Below are positions 10,339 through 22,187 of a DNA stretch of 64,000 nucleotides, in pieces. A model generated the notes under the pieces. It did not search any database. It was not told where the DNA came from and saw only the letters and a list, made by a program, of their open reading frames with translations. The translations under genes were made by a program, and so were the position numbers. Every line of letters starts with the position of its first letter. Position 1 is the first letter of the stretch. The stretch is from the NCBI GenBank assembly GCA_027559495.1, contig JAMXSV010000024.1, forward strand, positions 992,001 to 1,056,000. Direction: 5' to 3'. Source of the DNA: Aurifilum marmelostoma (Eukaryota > Ascomycota > Sordariomycetes > Diaporthales > Cryphonectriaceae).

Positions 10339-13300
10339 GAATATGGCAGCGCCATGGAATGCCACCCACTGATCAGCGGTTGCGTATGTACGAGACTATT
10401 CGGCAGAGGTAGGTCAACCAGAACAAGAGGTTCAGTGCAGTCGAGATTGGCCGAGCTGTCAAGCGATGACGAAGTCGTTATCGCAGTCTCCCTCTGAGAG
10501 CTCCAGCGACTGCCCTGGTGATCAGAGCTGGTGAGACGATAATGATGATCCTCCTCCGATTTCAAATCCTCAGTAGCACAGCGGGGGCGTCAGAAGAGAG
10601 CTGGCTGGAGAAAAGGAAGAGGCAGAAGAAGAAAAAGAAAAAAAAAGGAAAACAAAAAAAGAATGTTTACAAGAAGGAGCGATGGCAGCACGTAGAAGCG
10701 CGGTTTTGAGCTGGTAGGTTGAGCTGGGATGCAAGGCTGGACAGGGAGTCCCTGTCGCCGTAATTACCAGGGTAACTCACTGGGGCAGGTCCGATTTCAG
10801 AATCGCGTCCGTGCAGGTGATCTCAGATTGAGGCTGAACAGAGGAGGTCCAGGCTTGCTCCCGCTGTGCGTTCTGCTCTGCAGGAAATGATCTCTGTTAT
10901 TTTCTGTTTCTTTTTCGTATCGTTCCCTTCTTACTTAGTCTGAAGATAAGGCACTTGAGTATGATGGCGAAAGGGCGGCCGAAGGTTGGCAGTCAGCGGT
11001 GCATCATTCAGTCCTACCCACCAGGGTTATACTTTTAAAGCTATACCTACTGTATGTATTTGCTTTGTACTAGCTAACCCAGCCAGGGGGCAAGTAGCGC
11101 TTGCGTACTGTGGTGGTTTTGGGAGAACTGACCGGTCCAGGCCCAGGCTGATGCAGGCAGCCGCATGCATGTCGATATTGAACCTGGCGTTATCTCTTGG
11201 CCCAAAACAAGGCATGTTCCCCAGATCGCCGCATGACTTCAGGTGGGATCGGGTGGGTCGACCTTGCTGCACAAGCCCTCCAAGAGGCTGCAAGATTGGT
11301 GTGGTGGACGGGCCCGCCTATTTGACCGCACGTTTAGCACTGTCCTCACTGATTGGCACGCCACAGACCCGGTTGACCTCACCAGACTCGGTATCCATGG
11401 CCAGTGGTCGACCGCCCACCCCCTCCACCCCCACCTCGCCTCGGGTTGGTCTGAAGTTGTAGTAGTAGGGCGGGTGGGCTTCGGCTTCGATCTCTACAAG
11501 ATGGAGCACGAAGGATGCAATCTTCGATACATCCGTTCATGACACTCATCATCACCCGCAGGTCTCGCCTGTCATCACCCGGCGTGATCTTTAGGCACGC
11601 CCTACGAACCAGACGCCGACGATTGTGTACTCCTTATCGCGCCCAAGGACAGGCGGTCTAGTTCATGGGAGAGGGAGGTCCCCTTCGCATCTCACATGGA
11701 CCTGCGCGTGAGGGCTAGAACTTGAAATCTGGGACCACCCTCACCAGACGACTCCCAGTCTGTGGGGCGATCCTGGCGGCCACAATGCTCCGCATGCTAC
11801 CACACGACTTGGTCCTGCGGAATCAAACAGTCCATTCCTATGTATATGCGCGGCAGTGTGGTGGCGCAAACCCTCCCCTGGCTCCACACACCGACTTTGG
11901 CATCTGCATCGAATGCGTCATATGCTGCAGCAAATCACTCGTCGCCCGGGACGCAGGCACTGCGCAGGGCAGTGGAGCAGATAATTCCCGTCAAGAGACC
12001 AGAAAGAATGAGAAGAAAGAGTGAGACATCAAGCACCATTTTCAGCCTGTCGTTCTGCACTTGCACCACCGTCACCTGACTCCTAGTCTCACGTTCCAGC
12101 GGGGTCAGTACCGTTGGGAGAGGACGCAAAACAAATGTCGAGATGATACCCGGGGGAAGAGGGGGTTGCAGCAGCAGGGATATGATTTGGAACGTCCATT
12201 GCGAATCGATGAGGGCCTTACCAGCATATGCAGGTCTGTTTGTGACACCCTCACACACGCACAGCATCCGAGGTGTGCAATACGGCGGTGAGGGACGACA
12301 TATAGCGCTAGACTGGAAGGAGTGAGCCTGACAAGAACGGCTCAAATGGCAACAAAACACTCAGACATGATCGACACACGCACACCAGGGTTTAAAAAAA
12401 GTATCAAGGTACCATAGTGCGCTCACCCCAAGACGTTGAGTGTCACTTGTCTAAAAGAAAATGAATTGTTCCAGACTGGACCATGATGTGGTAGCCACCA
12501 TGGCAGAATATCCTGTAAAATCCCAGATATCTCGGGAGAATAGGCTCATGAGATGAGCCAATGCGAAAGCGATCACCCAAGGTGTGGGACACCATCCTAT
12601 CATGGACGCTCCCGCACACCAACCCCTCCCCCAGGTATTATCGTCCTATCGGGAAGCTCCTGTCTCTACCTAGTGATTGTGTAGTAGATGAACACCCTCA
12701 TCAGTTTGTGTTTTGGGGTTGGTTTGTAAACTGCCCACCTCCTCACCCCCCCCTGGCTCTTTCAAAAAGCCGGCGAAGATCCGTCCTTCTCCCAGCCTGC
12801 GCGTCCGGCTCCGGATTTATATGGGGTAGTTCGGAGTCGAGTAATGTAACGAATCTGTGGCACAAAAGTTTCTTCCTCCCGATACACAAACCCGGCTTGT
12901 TTGCGAGCGATTTACTGTCTGACTTGGTGCTTGAAATGAGTTGGAAGAAATTGACTGTGTGGCTGGCTGCTTTTCAGAGGTTGACGGTATGAAGTAATGA
13001 GATCGAATCTTTGCACATAAAGTGGGCTCCCACCGCCTCTTTCTGGATCCATTGGCTCAGTAGCTTCCCAGTCCTACACAAGCACTGTATGATGACTCTG
13101 GGATCCTTTGCACTATGTTATGCCCTACTGCTCAAGATTTCTCAGAGCTTTCAGCAATAGCCCTGGGATTGCTGATACAGGATTTTCTACCTCAGCATAG
13201 TACATCATCAAGCCCTGCCAGCTGGCGATCTCGGGGCTGACAAAGATCACGAAAATCATAAGCCCTTCCAGCAAGGCGCCAGGGCGCTAAGCTGTCTGGT

Positions 13301-13801
13301 CTCTCAAATGGAGCTCGTCTGCCAATGAGAGGCCAAGCTCTGTATTGTGTGAACACTGATGTCACGCTAGAGGTCCGATAAGAGGCTTATCGGAGGTTGG
13401 TGTACAGGGATATGACCCTTGGAGGGACTACGAGGGGGGACAAGAGAGGAAGAAAAAAAAAAAGTTGTCGTTAGTGGGGTGCAAGCAAGCCATTTATTAC
13501 TTTTTTTCCCCTTCCCAATCGCTTTTTTTCTTCATCAGAGCTCGGGGAATACAAGATCGAAGGCGTTTCACCTTTGTCCTTCTACATAATTTCGTCTCCT
13601 AACTTTGGTGGCGGGGTCGTGGGCCAATCGATCATGGTCCATTGTTAAACAAACACTTTCTTTCACCATTGTTCACTTGTTGAGGACCCTTCAAGTACTC
13701 GAGCTCCTCGAGTGAGCTTGCAGACGACTTCGGCATCAAGTCCTGCACCTGCTGACGCTGCGTCTTACAGAACGCAACAGCCCCCCTCTCTCCCCCACAC
13801 G
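10339..13801. other. Long divergent intergenic region, 3.4 kb
   Basis: This is the upstream region shared by yvc1 (minus) and the CPSase-ATCase gene (plus). It contains an A-rich tract at about 10616-10662, a GATA palindrome at 13374-13394, and CT/T-rich pyrimidine stretches at about 13500-13535. One minus-strand ORF (11935-12360) has a hydrophobic stretch but no ATG start or family resemblance. I see no convincing gene; a non-coding transcript cannot be excluded. Confidence 0.5.
13374..13394. promoter_or_regulatory. Perfect inverted repeat with two GATA cores upstream of the CPSase-ATCase gene
   Basis: TCCGATAAG, spacer AGG, CTTATCGGA: nine-base arms that match perfectly. Each arm holds a GATAAG core (NIT2/AreA-type GATA factors favour paired GATA sites), and the outer CCG/CGG triplets could also serve a Zn2Cys6 factor. 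It lies 408 bp before the ATG at 13802. Regulatory function is inferred, not shown. Confidence 0.45.
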
Positions 13802-16800
13802 ATGGCTTCCAAGGCTTTCCCTCCCGCTACCGCTCGTCGTCACGAGACCAGGGAAGAAGATGTCATCTGCCTGGAGCTGGAAGATGGCCTGGCCTTCCAG
13901 GGCTACAGCTTCGGTGCCCCCAAGAGCATCGCCGGTGAGCTGGTCTTCCAGACTGGCATGGTGGGCTACCCCGAGTCTGTCACAGACCCCTCCTACCGCG
14001 GCCAGATCCTCGTCATCACTTTCCCACTAGTCGGCAACTATGGCGTCCCCTCGAGGGAGACCATGGATGAGCTCCTGCGCGACCTCCCCGCGCACTTTGA
14101 ATCCTCCCAGATCCACATTGCCGGTCTCGTTACGGCGTCATATGCCGGAGAGGACTACTCTCACTTTCTGGCAACGTCCTCTCTGGGAACCTGGTTGAAA
14201 GAGCAGGGCGTACCTGCCATGTACGGCGTCGACACACGGGCCCTGACAAAGCACATCCGACAGAAGGGCAGCATGCTGGGCCGGATGCTGTTGCAGAAAC
14301 AGCAGCCGGCCACTGCCCAGACCAACGGCGTCAATGGCACTGTCCAGGCGAATGCGCAGGGCATGAGGGAGTGGAAGCCCTACTTTGACACGGTCGATTG
14401 GGTCAACCCCAACGAGAAGAACCTGGTGGCAGAGGGTAAGTTATATTAGAGACAGGTGGAGCAAACTTCCCGTTGAGTCTCTGCTGACCTGCCATATAGT
14501 GTCTATCAAGGCGCCCAAGCTGTACACCCCTCCCGAGGGCACTGCTGTCAAGCACCCATCCGGTCGAACGATTCGTATCCTCTGCCTCGACGTCGGTATG
14601 AAGTATAATCAGCTCCGGTGCTTCCTCAAACGAGGCGTTGAAGTCCTCGTATGCCCATGGGACCACGACATTGTTGCCCAAGCCGGTGACGAATACGATG
14701 GTCTTTTTATCTCCAACGGTCCTGGTGATCCGGCCGTCATGGAGACGACTGTGAAGAACATCTCCACGGCCATGGCCAAGAACCGCACACCAGTCTTTGG
14801 TATCTGTCTGGGTCATCAGCTGCTCGCCCGAGCTGCCGGAGCCGGGACCACCAAGATGAAGTTCGGCAACAGAGGTCACAACATTCCTTGCACGAGCTTA
14901 GTCACCGGAAAGTGTCACATCACGTCCCAGAACCATGGTTTCGCCGTCGACAGCAAGACTCTGCCCGCCGAATGGCAAGAGCTCTTCGTGAACGCCAACG
15001 ACGGGAGCAACGAGGGTATCATGCACGTCAACAAGCCCTACTTCAGTGTGCAATTTCACCCCGAGAGCACACCCGGCCCTCGAGACACCGAATTTCTGTT
15101 TGATGTGTTCATTCAGACCATTGTCGACTGCGCCTCGGACAGCAGCCTTCTGAACAAGCCCGTCTCCTTCCCTGGCGGCACCGCTGCGGAGAACGAGAGG
15201 CTCCACCCTCGTGTGAAGCCAAAGAAGGTTCTTATCCTTGGCAGTGGTGGTCTCAGCATTGGACAGGCTGGCGAGTTTGATTACTCTGGCAGTCAAGCAA
15301 TCAAGGCGTTGAAGGAGGAGGGCATCTACACCGTCCTCATCAACCCTAACATTGCGACGATCCAGACTTCCAAGGGTCTGGCGGACAAGGTCTACTTCCT
15401 GCCTGTGAATGCAGAGTTTGTGCGCAAGGTCATCTTGTATGAGCGTCCAGATGCCATCTACTGCACATTCGGTGGACAGACGGCCCTGCAGGTCGGAATC
15501 CAGCTCAAGGACGAGTTCGAGGAGCTCGGAGTGAAGGTGCTTGGTACACCCATCGACACCATCATCACCACTGAGGATCGTGAGCTGTTTGCCCGAAGCA
15601 TGGAGTCAATTGGTGAGAAGTGCGCCAAGTCGGCGTCCGCAAGCAGCGTTGAAGAGGCCATGCGGGTCGTCAAGGATATTGGCTTCCCCGTCATCGTGCG
15701 AGCTGCCTACGCGCTTGGTGGGCTGGGCAGTGGTTTCGCGAACAACGATGCCGAACTGCTCGACCTTTGCAACAAGGCCCTGGCTGTCAGCCCACAGGTC
15801 CTGATCGAGCGCAGTATGAAGGGCTGGAAGGAGATTGAGTACGAAGTTGTCCGAGATGCCCAGGACAACTGCATCACTGTCTGTAACATGGAGAACTTTG
15901 ATCCTCTCGGTATCCACACTGGAGACTCGATCGTGGTGGCTCCTTCACAAACGCTATCGGACGAGGATTATAACATGCTTCGGACTACTGCCGTCAACGT
16001 GATCCGGCATCTTGGAGTTGTTGGAGAGTGCAACATCCAATATGCGCTCAACCCGTTCTCCCGGGAATACTGCATCATTGAGGTCAACGCGAGATTGTCG
16101 CGATCTTCAGCGCTCGCCTCTAAGGCGACTGGATACCCATTGGCGTTCATTGCAGCCAAGTTGGGTCTGGGTATTCCACTAAAGGACATCACCAACTCGG
16201 TGACTCAATCAACCTGCGCGTGTTTCGAGCCGTCCCTTGACTACGTTGTCGTCAAGATGCCCCGCTGGGACTTGAAGAAGTTCACGCGGGTGTCGACACA
16301 ACTTGGTTCCTCCATGAAGAGTGTCGGTGAGGTTATGAGCATCGGCAGAACGTTTGAGGAGGCTATCCAGAAGGCGATCCGCTCTATCGATTTCCAGAAC
16401 CTCGGTTTTAACGAGACCAAGGCTCTCATGTCGATCGATGATGAGCTGCAGACGCCATCAGACCAGCGTCTGTTTGCAATTGCCAACGCGATGCACGCCG
16501 GGTACACAGTCGATAAGATCTGGGAGATGACCAAGATCGACAAGTGGTTCCTGCACAAGCTCAAGGGCCTGAGCGACTTTGGCAAGAGAATGACTGGATA
16601 CAACACTGGCGATATTGCCAAACGGCCCGATCTCTTGCTCGAGGCCAAGAGCCTGGGCTTCTCCGATCGCCAGCTGGCCAAGTTCTGGAGTTCCAACGAG
16701 CTGGCTGTCCGTCGACTGCGGGACGAGGCTGGCATCATGCCCTTCGTTAAGCAGATCGACACTGTTGCAGCAGAGTTCCCGGCCATGACTAACTACCTCT

Positions 16801-19800
16801 ACATGACTTACAATGCTACGCAGCATGATGTCAACTTCGACGATCACGGCATCATGGTCTTGGGCTCCGGCGTCTACAGAATTGGCTCGTCTGTCGAGTT
16901 TGATTGGTGCTCTGTTCGCGCCATTCGTACACTTCGACAGGATGGGTTCAAGACTGTCATGGTGAATGTGAGTAGATCTTCTTCGCCCTCGTGGCTTCAC
17001 AAAACTTTCCTACACTACATGGCTTTCAAAAAGTTTCAAGCCAATCATTAGGTCCTTCACAACACAAAACTTTTCAGAAACTCCCCAATTTACTTAGCCA
17101 AAACAAACGCTAACATATGTTTTTCCTTCAAAAAGTACAATCCCGAGACCGTCTCCACCGATTACGATGAGGCCGATAGGTTGTATTTCGAGAACATCAG
17201 CCAGGAGACAGTGCTTGATATCTATCAACTTGAGAGTTCGCGAGGTGTCCTTGGTGCGATGGGTGGCCAGACGCCGAACAACATAGCTCTCAGTCTGCAC
17301 CGCTCTGGTGTCAAGGTCCTGGGGACATCGCCCGAGATGATCGACAATGCAGAGAACAGATACAAGTTCTCTCGTATGCTCGACCGGATCGGTGTCGATC
17401 AGCCGACTTGGAAGGAGTTGACGAGTTTCGACGAGGCCAAGGAGTTCTGTAACAGTGTTTCCTACCCCGTGCTTGTTCGGCCGTCTTACGTCCTGTCCGG
17501 GGCAGCCATGAACACTGTCTACTCAGAGGCAGATCTCGAGAATTACCTGAAGCAGGCGGCGGATGTCTCCCCTGAACACCCAGTCGTGATCACCAAGTAC
17601 ATCGAGAATGCCAAGGAAATCGAGATGGACGCTGTTGCTCACGACGGAGAAGTTGTCGGCCACTTCATCTCCGAGCACGTCGAGAATGCCGGTGTTCACT
17701 CAGGAGATGCCACTCTCATCCTGCCACCTCAGGATCTGGAGAAGACGACCATTGAGCGCATCGAAGAGGCTACGCGCAAGATTGGTGCTGCGCTGAATGT
17801 CACCGGTCCCTTCAACATCCAGTTCATTGCGAAGGACAACGATATCAAGGTCATTGAGTGCAACGTCCGTGCCTCTCGATCCTTCCCCTTCGTCTCGAAG
17901 GTCATGGGTGTCGATCTCATCGAGATGGCTACCAAGGCTATCGTGGGCGTGCCTTTCGAGCCGTACCCCGTGGTTGAGCGCCCTGCCGGAGCCGTTGGTG
18001 TCAAGGTTCCGCAGTTCAGCTTCTCTCGTCTGTCCGGCGCCGATCCAGTCTTGGGCGTTGAGATGGCCTCGACTGGTGAGGTGGCCTGCTTCGGTGCTGA
18101 CAAGTACGAGGCCTACCTCAAGGCCCTGATGTCGACTGGCTTCAAGATCCCAAAGAACAACATTCTCTTGTCCCTCGGCTCGTATAAGGACAAGATGGAG
18201 ATGCTACCCTCCATCCAGAAGCTGCAGGAGCTGGGCTTCAAGCTCTTCGCCACTGCGGGCACCGCTGATTTCCTGCAGTCGCACAACATTCCTGTTCAGT
18301 TCCTTGAGGTTCTCGCCGAGGACGAGAACGATCAAAAGTCGGAGTACTCGCTCACGCAGCACCTGTCTAACAACATGATCGATCTCTACATCAACCTGCC
18401 GTCGAGCAACAAGTACCGCCGCCCTGCCAGCTACATGAGCAAGGGTTACAGGACACGGAGAATGGCTGTCGACTACCAAGTTCCACTGGTCACGAATGTC
18501 AAGAACGCCAAGATTCTGGTCGAGGCTATTGCTCATCACTTGACCCTCGATGTGAGCATCTCGGACTACCAGACCAGCCACCGCACCTTCCTGCTGCCCG
18601 GTCTCGTCAACGTTGCGGCGTTTGTGCCCGGCATCGTGTCGGAGAAGAGCCGTGACCTGCAGAACGTGACCAAGACTTCGCTCTCTGGTGGCTTCACGAT
18701 GATCCGGACGATGGCTGTTGGCGTCGATAGCGCCATTACGGACGCTCGTACGCTAAGTATTGCTCAGCAGAACGGCAAGATGGGCGCTTATTGTGACTTC
18801 AATGTGTCGGTGGCTGCAACATCCACCAATGCGAACCAGATCAGCCATGTTGCTGGAGAAGTCGGTGCTCTGTTCATCCCGTTCAACCACCTCTCGGACA
18901 ATATCAGCAAGGTCGCTGCCGTGACTGCACACTTCGATGCCTGGCCCGTCCACAAGCCCATCATCACGGATGCCAGGCTGACCGACCTGGCCTCGATTCT
19001 CCTCCTGGCCAGTCTCCACAGCCGGAGGATTCACGTCACCTCCGTCACGACCAAGGATGATATCAAGCTCATCGCGCTCAGCAAGGAGAAGGGCCTGAAG
19101 GTGACTTGTGACGTCTCCATATACTCGCTGTACCTGTCACAGAAGGACTACCCCGAGTGCAGCTTCCTGCCCTCGCCAGAGGATCAGCGAGCTCTCTGGG
19201 AGCACTTGGCTGTCATCGACGTGTTCTCTGTCGGCAGCCTGCCCTATCAGCTGGCCCACGCCATCAACGGCACCGCCGAAGCCAGTGCAGGCATTGCTGA
19301 CGCCCTGCCCCTCCTCCTTACTTCGGTCAGCGAGGGCAAGCTCACCATTGACGACATCAAGAAGCGCCTGCATGACAACCCCGTCGAGATCTTTGAGCTG
19401 CACGACCAGCCCAGTACCTTTGTCGAGGTTGAGATCGAGCGGCCGTACACTGTGCCGTCTGGCCCCAGCTGGTCGCCGTTCGCAGGGCGCGTGATGAGGG
19501 GTGCGGTCCAGCGCGTCATCTTCCAGGACAGGCTCGCCTGCCTTGACGGCCAGATCCTCGAGGGCTCATCTATCGGGCAGGACGTGTCCAGGCTCGGAGC
19601 CCTACCGCCCCCCATGTCGCCTACCATCAAGCCCTCGTCGCAGGCTGCCGAGACCCCCCGTACCGGCAGGAGAGGCTCGGTCTTTGCTACCGCTCGGCCG
19701 ATTGCCAAACCTCGTGGCCTCGATGGCGCTCTCGGCCAGTCGGTCAAGTCTTCCATCTTTGACGACTTCGGCCCGTCTCTGCCTCTGGCAGCAGCCGAGA

Positions 19801-20815
19801 GCCCCCCTGCACTCCCTCCTGTCTCAGCCGTCGTCGTTCAAGAAGTCTCACGTCCTGTCCGTGGCGCAGTACACGCGCGCCGACCTGCACCTGCTGTTCA
19901 CTGTCGCACAGGAGATGCGCACCGGTGTGCAGCGTGAGGGAGTCCTGAACATCCTGAAGGGCCGTCTGCTCTGCACGATGTTCTACGAGCCCTCGACCCG
20001 GACCTCGGCGTCCTTCGATGCCGCCATGCAGCGGCTGGGCGGACGGACGATCGCCATCGCCACGTCGCACTCGTCTGTCCAGAAGGGCGAGACCCTGCAG
20101 GACACCCTGCGGACCCTGTCGTGCTACGGTGATGCGGTTGTCCTCCGGCACCCCGAGGAGAACTCGGTCAAGGTGGCGAGGAAGTTCTCTCCGGTGCCGG
20201 TCATCAACGGGGGCAACGGCTCGAAGGAGCACCCGACGCAGGCGTTCCTAGACCTGTTCACCATCCGTGAAGAGCTCGGCACGGTGCAGGGCCTGACCAT
20301 CACGTTCCTGGGCGATCTGCTCTACGGCCGGCCGGTCCACTCGCTGGTGTACCTGCTGCAGCACTACCAGGTCAAGGTGCAGCTCGTGTCGCCCAAGGCG
20401 CTCTCGCTGCCGCCCGCGGTGCACGAGCAGCTGGTCAAGTCGGGCCAGCTCCTCGCCGTGTCCGAGACGCTGACGCCGGAGATCCTGGCCAGGAGCGATG
20501 TCCTGTACTGCACGCGCGTGCAGTCGGAGCGGTTCCCGTCCAAGGAGGACTACGAGAAGGTCCGGGGATCATACCGTATCGACAACGCGACCCTCAAGAA
20601 TGCCAAGAGCAGCATGATTGTGATGCACCCGCTGCCGAGGAACGAGGAGATCGCGGAGGAGGTGGACTTTGACCCACGGGCGGCCTACTTCAGACAGGTG
20701 AGTACTACCTAACCACATATTTTCTCCGGTATATGCTAACAAGGCGGGCCTGTTACAGATGAAGTATGGTCTCTACACGCGCATGGCTCTCTTGGCCCTC
20801 GTCATGTCCACCTGA
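13802..20815 (+). CDS. pyr-3: Bifunctional carbamoyl-phosphate synthase (glutamine) / aspartate carbamoyltransferase
   Basis: Four exons: 13802-14435, 14500-16967, 17136-20697 and 20759-20815. The introns of 64, 168 and 61 bp are all GT-AG. The product is about 2239 aa, the usual length for fungal Ura2/pyr-3. Domain order: glutamine amidotransferase with nucleophile Cys about 314 (FGICLGHQ) and QFHPE; two carbamoyl-phosphate synthetase halves (LILGSGGLSIGQAGEFDYSG; MVLGSGVYRIGSSVEFDW); a dihydroorotase-like segment in which the metal-binding HxH is replaced (LLPGLVNVAAF), so inactive as in other fungi; then ATCase with EPSTRTSASF, HPTQAF and MHPLPRNEE. It makes carbamoyl aspartate in the first two steps of UMP synthesis. 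The ATG at 13802 (MASKAFPP) is the first in-frame Met. A single-base change is needed at a C6 run (19802-19807) in the linker before ATCase: one C fewer gives AESPLHSLLSQPSSFKKSH. Confidence 0.96.
19802..19807. other. C6 homopolymer with apparent +1 frameshift in the CPSase-ATCase gene
   Basis: The CPSase/DHOase-like frame would end at 19937 while the ATCase frame is one base over. C5 instead of C6 fuses them exactly in the interdomain linker. Confidence 0.75.
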
Positions 20816-21099
20816 GCATCCTTTGTTGCTGCTGTGTACAGAGGCTTACTGATAGACGAAGAGCACAAAGACACACGGGAATGACCTTTTTTTTTTTTTT
20901 TGACTGGTAGATTTTGATTACCTATTTCAGGCTTTTTGGTCGGCGGAAAAGTTGTTTCTCACAATCTTTGCTATTTCCTGAGCATTAGATTAGACTTTGG
21001 TAAAAGGTCACACACACACTTACATGCACGCATACACATGAAACAGGGGCATTCGTAGACTGTAAAAACAAGAGCGGGCGCCCACTCTCGCATACTCTG

Positions 21100-21310
21100 G
21101 TGTTATGTGTGTGTTGTTTATCTGGGTATGGCGTATAGGTATGTATGTGTGTGTATTGTATGTATGTTTGGTGTCTGTATCTGGCGTTTGGTTTAGGGTT
21201 GGTGGTTTAGCGTGTATGTGTGTGTGTGTGTGTGTGTATGTGTACGTGTATGTGGCGTTTAGTGTATTTTGAGGGATGTATGTTTATATAGATTTGTATG
21301 TAGATACCCA
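21100..21310. repeat. G/T-biased tract with (TG)n microsatellite
   Basis: About 200 bases of the plus strand are almost devoid of C and consist of GTAT/GTGT-type words, with a pure TG run at 21217-21237 and related GGCGTTTAG/GGCGTTTGG words. It lies about 300 bp downstream of the CPSase-ATCase stop. Confidence 0.7.
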
Positions 21311-21884
21311 TTTGATTTTGATTATGTTTTGTTGACAACTTAATCTTTTCAAGTGTAAGTGAGCTGTCGTCTGCTAGAAGAATGTTTTGGATATTAATTG
21401 CCATGTACTTACTATTCGTATGGTGGGTGTACTTCTCACAATATGTCAATCTATGCTTTGTAAGAATGAGTGCGGGTTATATTTTTACCCTAAGACACAC
21501 ACCAGCAGGACAGTCAGCAAAGACATTTCCTGTCACTTCTGACGCCCTTGGATCTAGAAGACGCCTCTCCTTTTCTTCCCTCCCTAGTGAGCCTCACCTC
21601 TCTAGTAAATTCTCGATCACGCACCCGGGTGGAAAAATATATGGGATGTGACTAGATCCCCGTTGGGCTGGGCTGGGCTTGGCGCTTTGGCTAGGCTCAG
21701 TAGCGCGGGGACCCAGCAGCCTGGAGACCCCTAAAGGAAAGAGGAGCCGCATCTCTTGGCTTCTGAGGATCTTTTTGAGGGGGGGGGGGAGGGGAAGAGA
21801 AAAAAAAAAAGTTCGACAGGATCCACTCACTGGTTTTGGCTATGGGCACTATTGGCGTGGAAAGATTATTGTCCAGAGTAGCTC

Positions 21885-21930
21885 ATGGGGGGGGGGGGGA
21901 GGAGGAGGTGGTGGTGGTGGTGGAGGTCAT
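21885..21930 (+). repeat. G-run and GGT/GGA repeat
   Basis: A G12-type run is followed by GGA and GGT units (about 21888-21926). It has the composition of a potential G-quadruplex and is also a likely sequencing-error hotspot. Confidence 0.6.
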
Positions 21931-22171
21931 GGTACGAAGTATCTGTGCGGTACACACGGGCCGGTGAATCATGGACGAAAGAAAGGTCAATCATCAGATT
22001 GTATGTTTGTTTTGGTTGTTGTCAAAAGCGTGAAAGTGATCTGCAGAGTTGATAGTCCGTACTGCAAGCACTGCAGATCCCGTTCCCCATAGTTTTTGTT
22101 TCCTCTTCCTCTCCAAGTGCATCCATCCCATTCACATTAAGTATATCGAGATGAGCCAGTACGTAGCCTTT

Positions 22172-22187
22172 CCCCCCCCCCCCCCCC
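22172..22187. repeat. C16 homopolymer
   Basis: This is the longest C homopolymer in the window. Its true length is doubtful given the indel pattern in coding C/G runs. Confidence 0.8.

Noticed and set aside
11935..12360. 141-codon minus-strand ORF with a hydrophobic stretch (LDVSLFLLILSGLLTGII)
   Set aside because: It begins with GTG, has no usable ATG before the hydrophobic part, no plausible splice partner and no recognised family. One helix is weak evidence.
19502..19937. Programmed frameshifting or separate CPSase and ATCase genes
   Set aside because: There is no slippery-site/pseudoknot arrangement. The change sits in a C run within a non-conserved linker, and the same type of change recurs in unrelated genes. 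Fungal CPSase and ATCase are normally one polypeptide.
21193..21200. TTTAGGG-like words suggesting telomere repeats
   Set aside because: Only a single occurrence inside a G/T-rich tract. There is no tandem TTAGGG array and genes lie on both sides.
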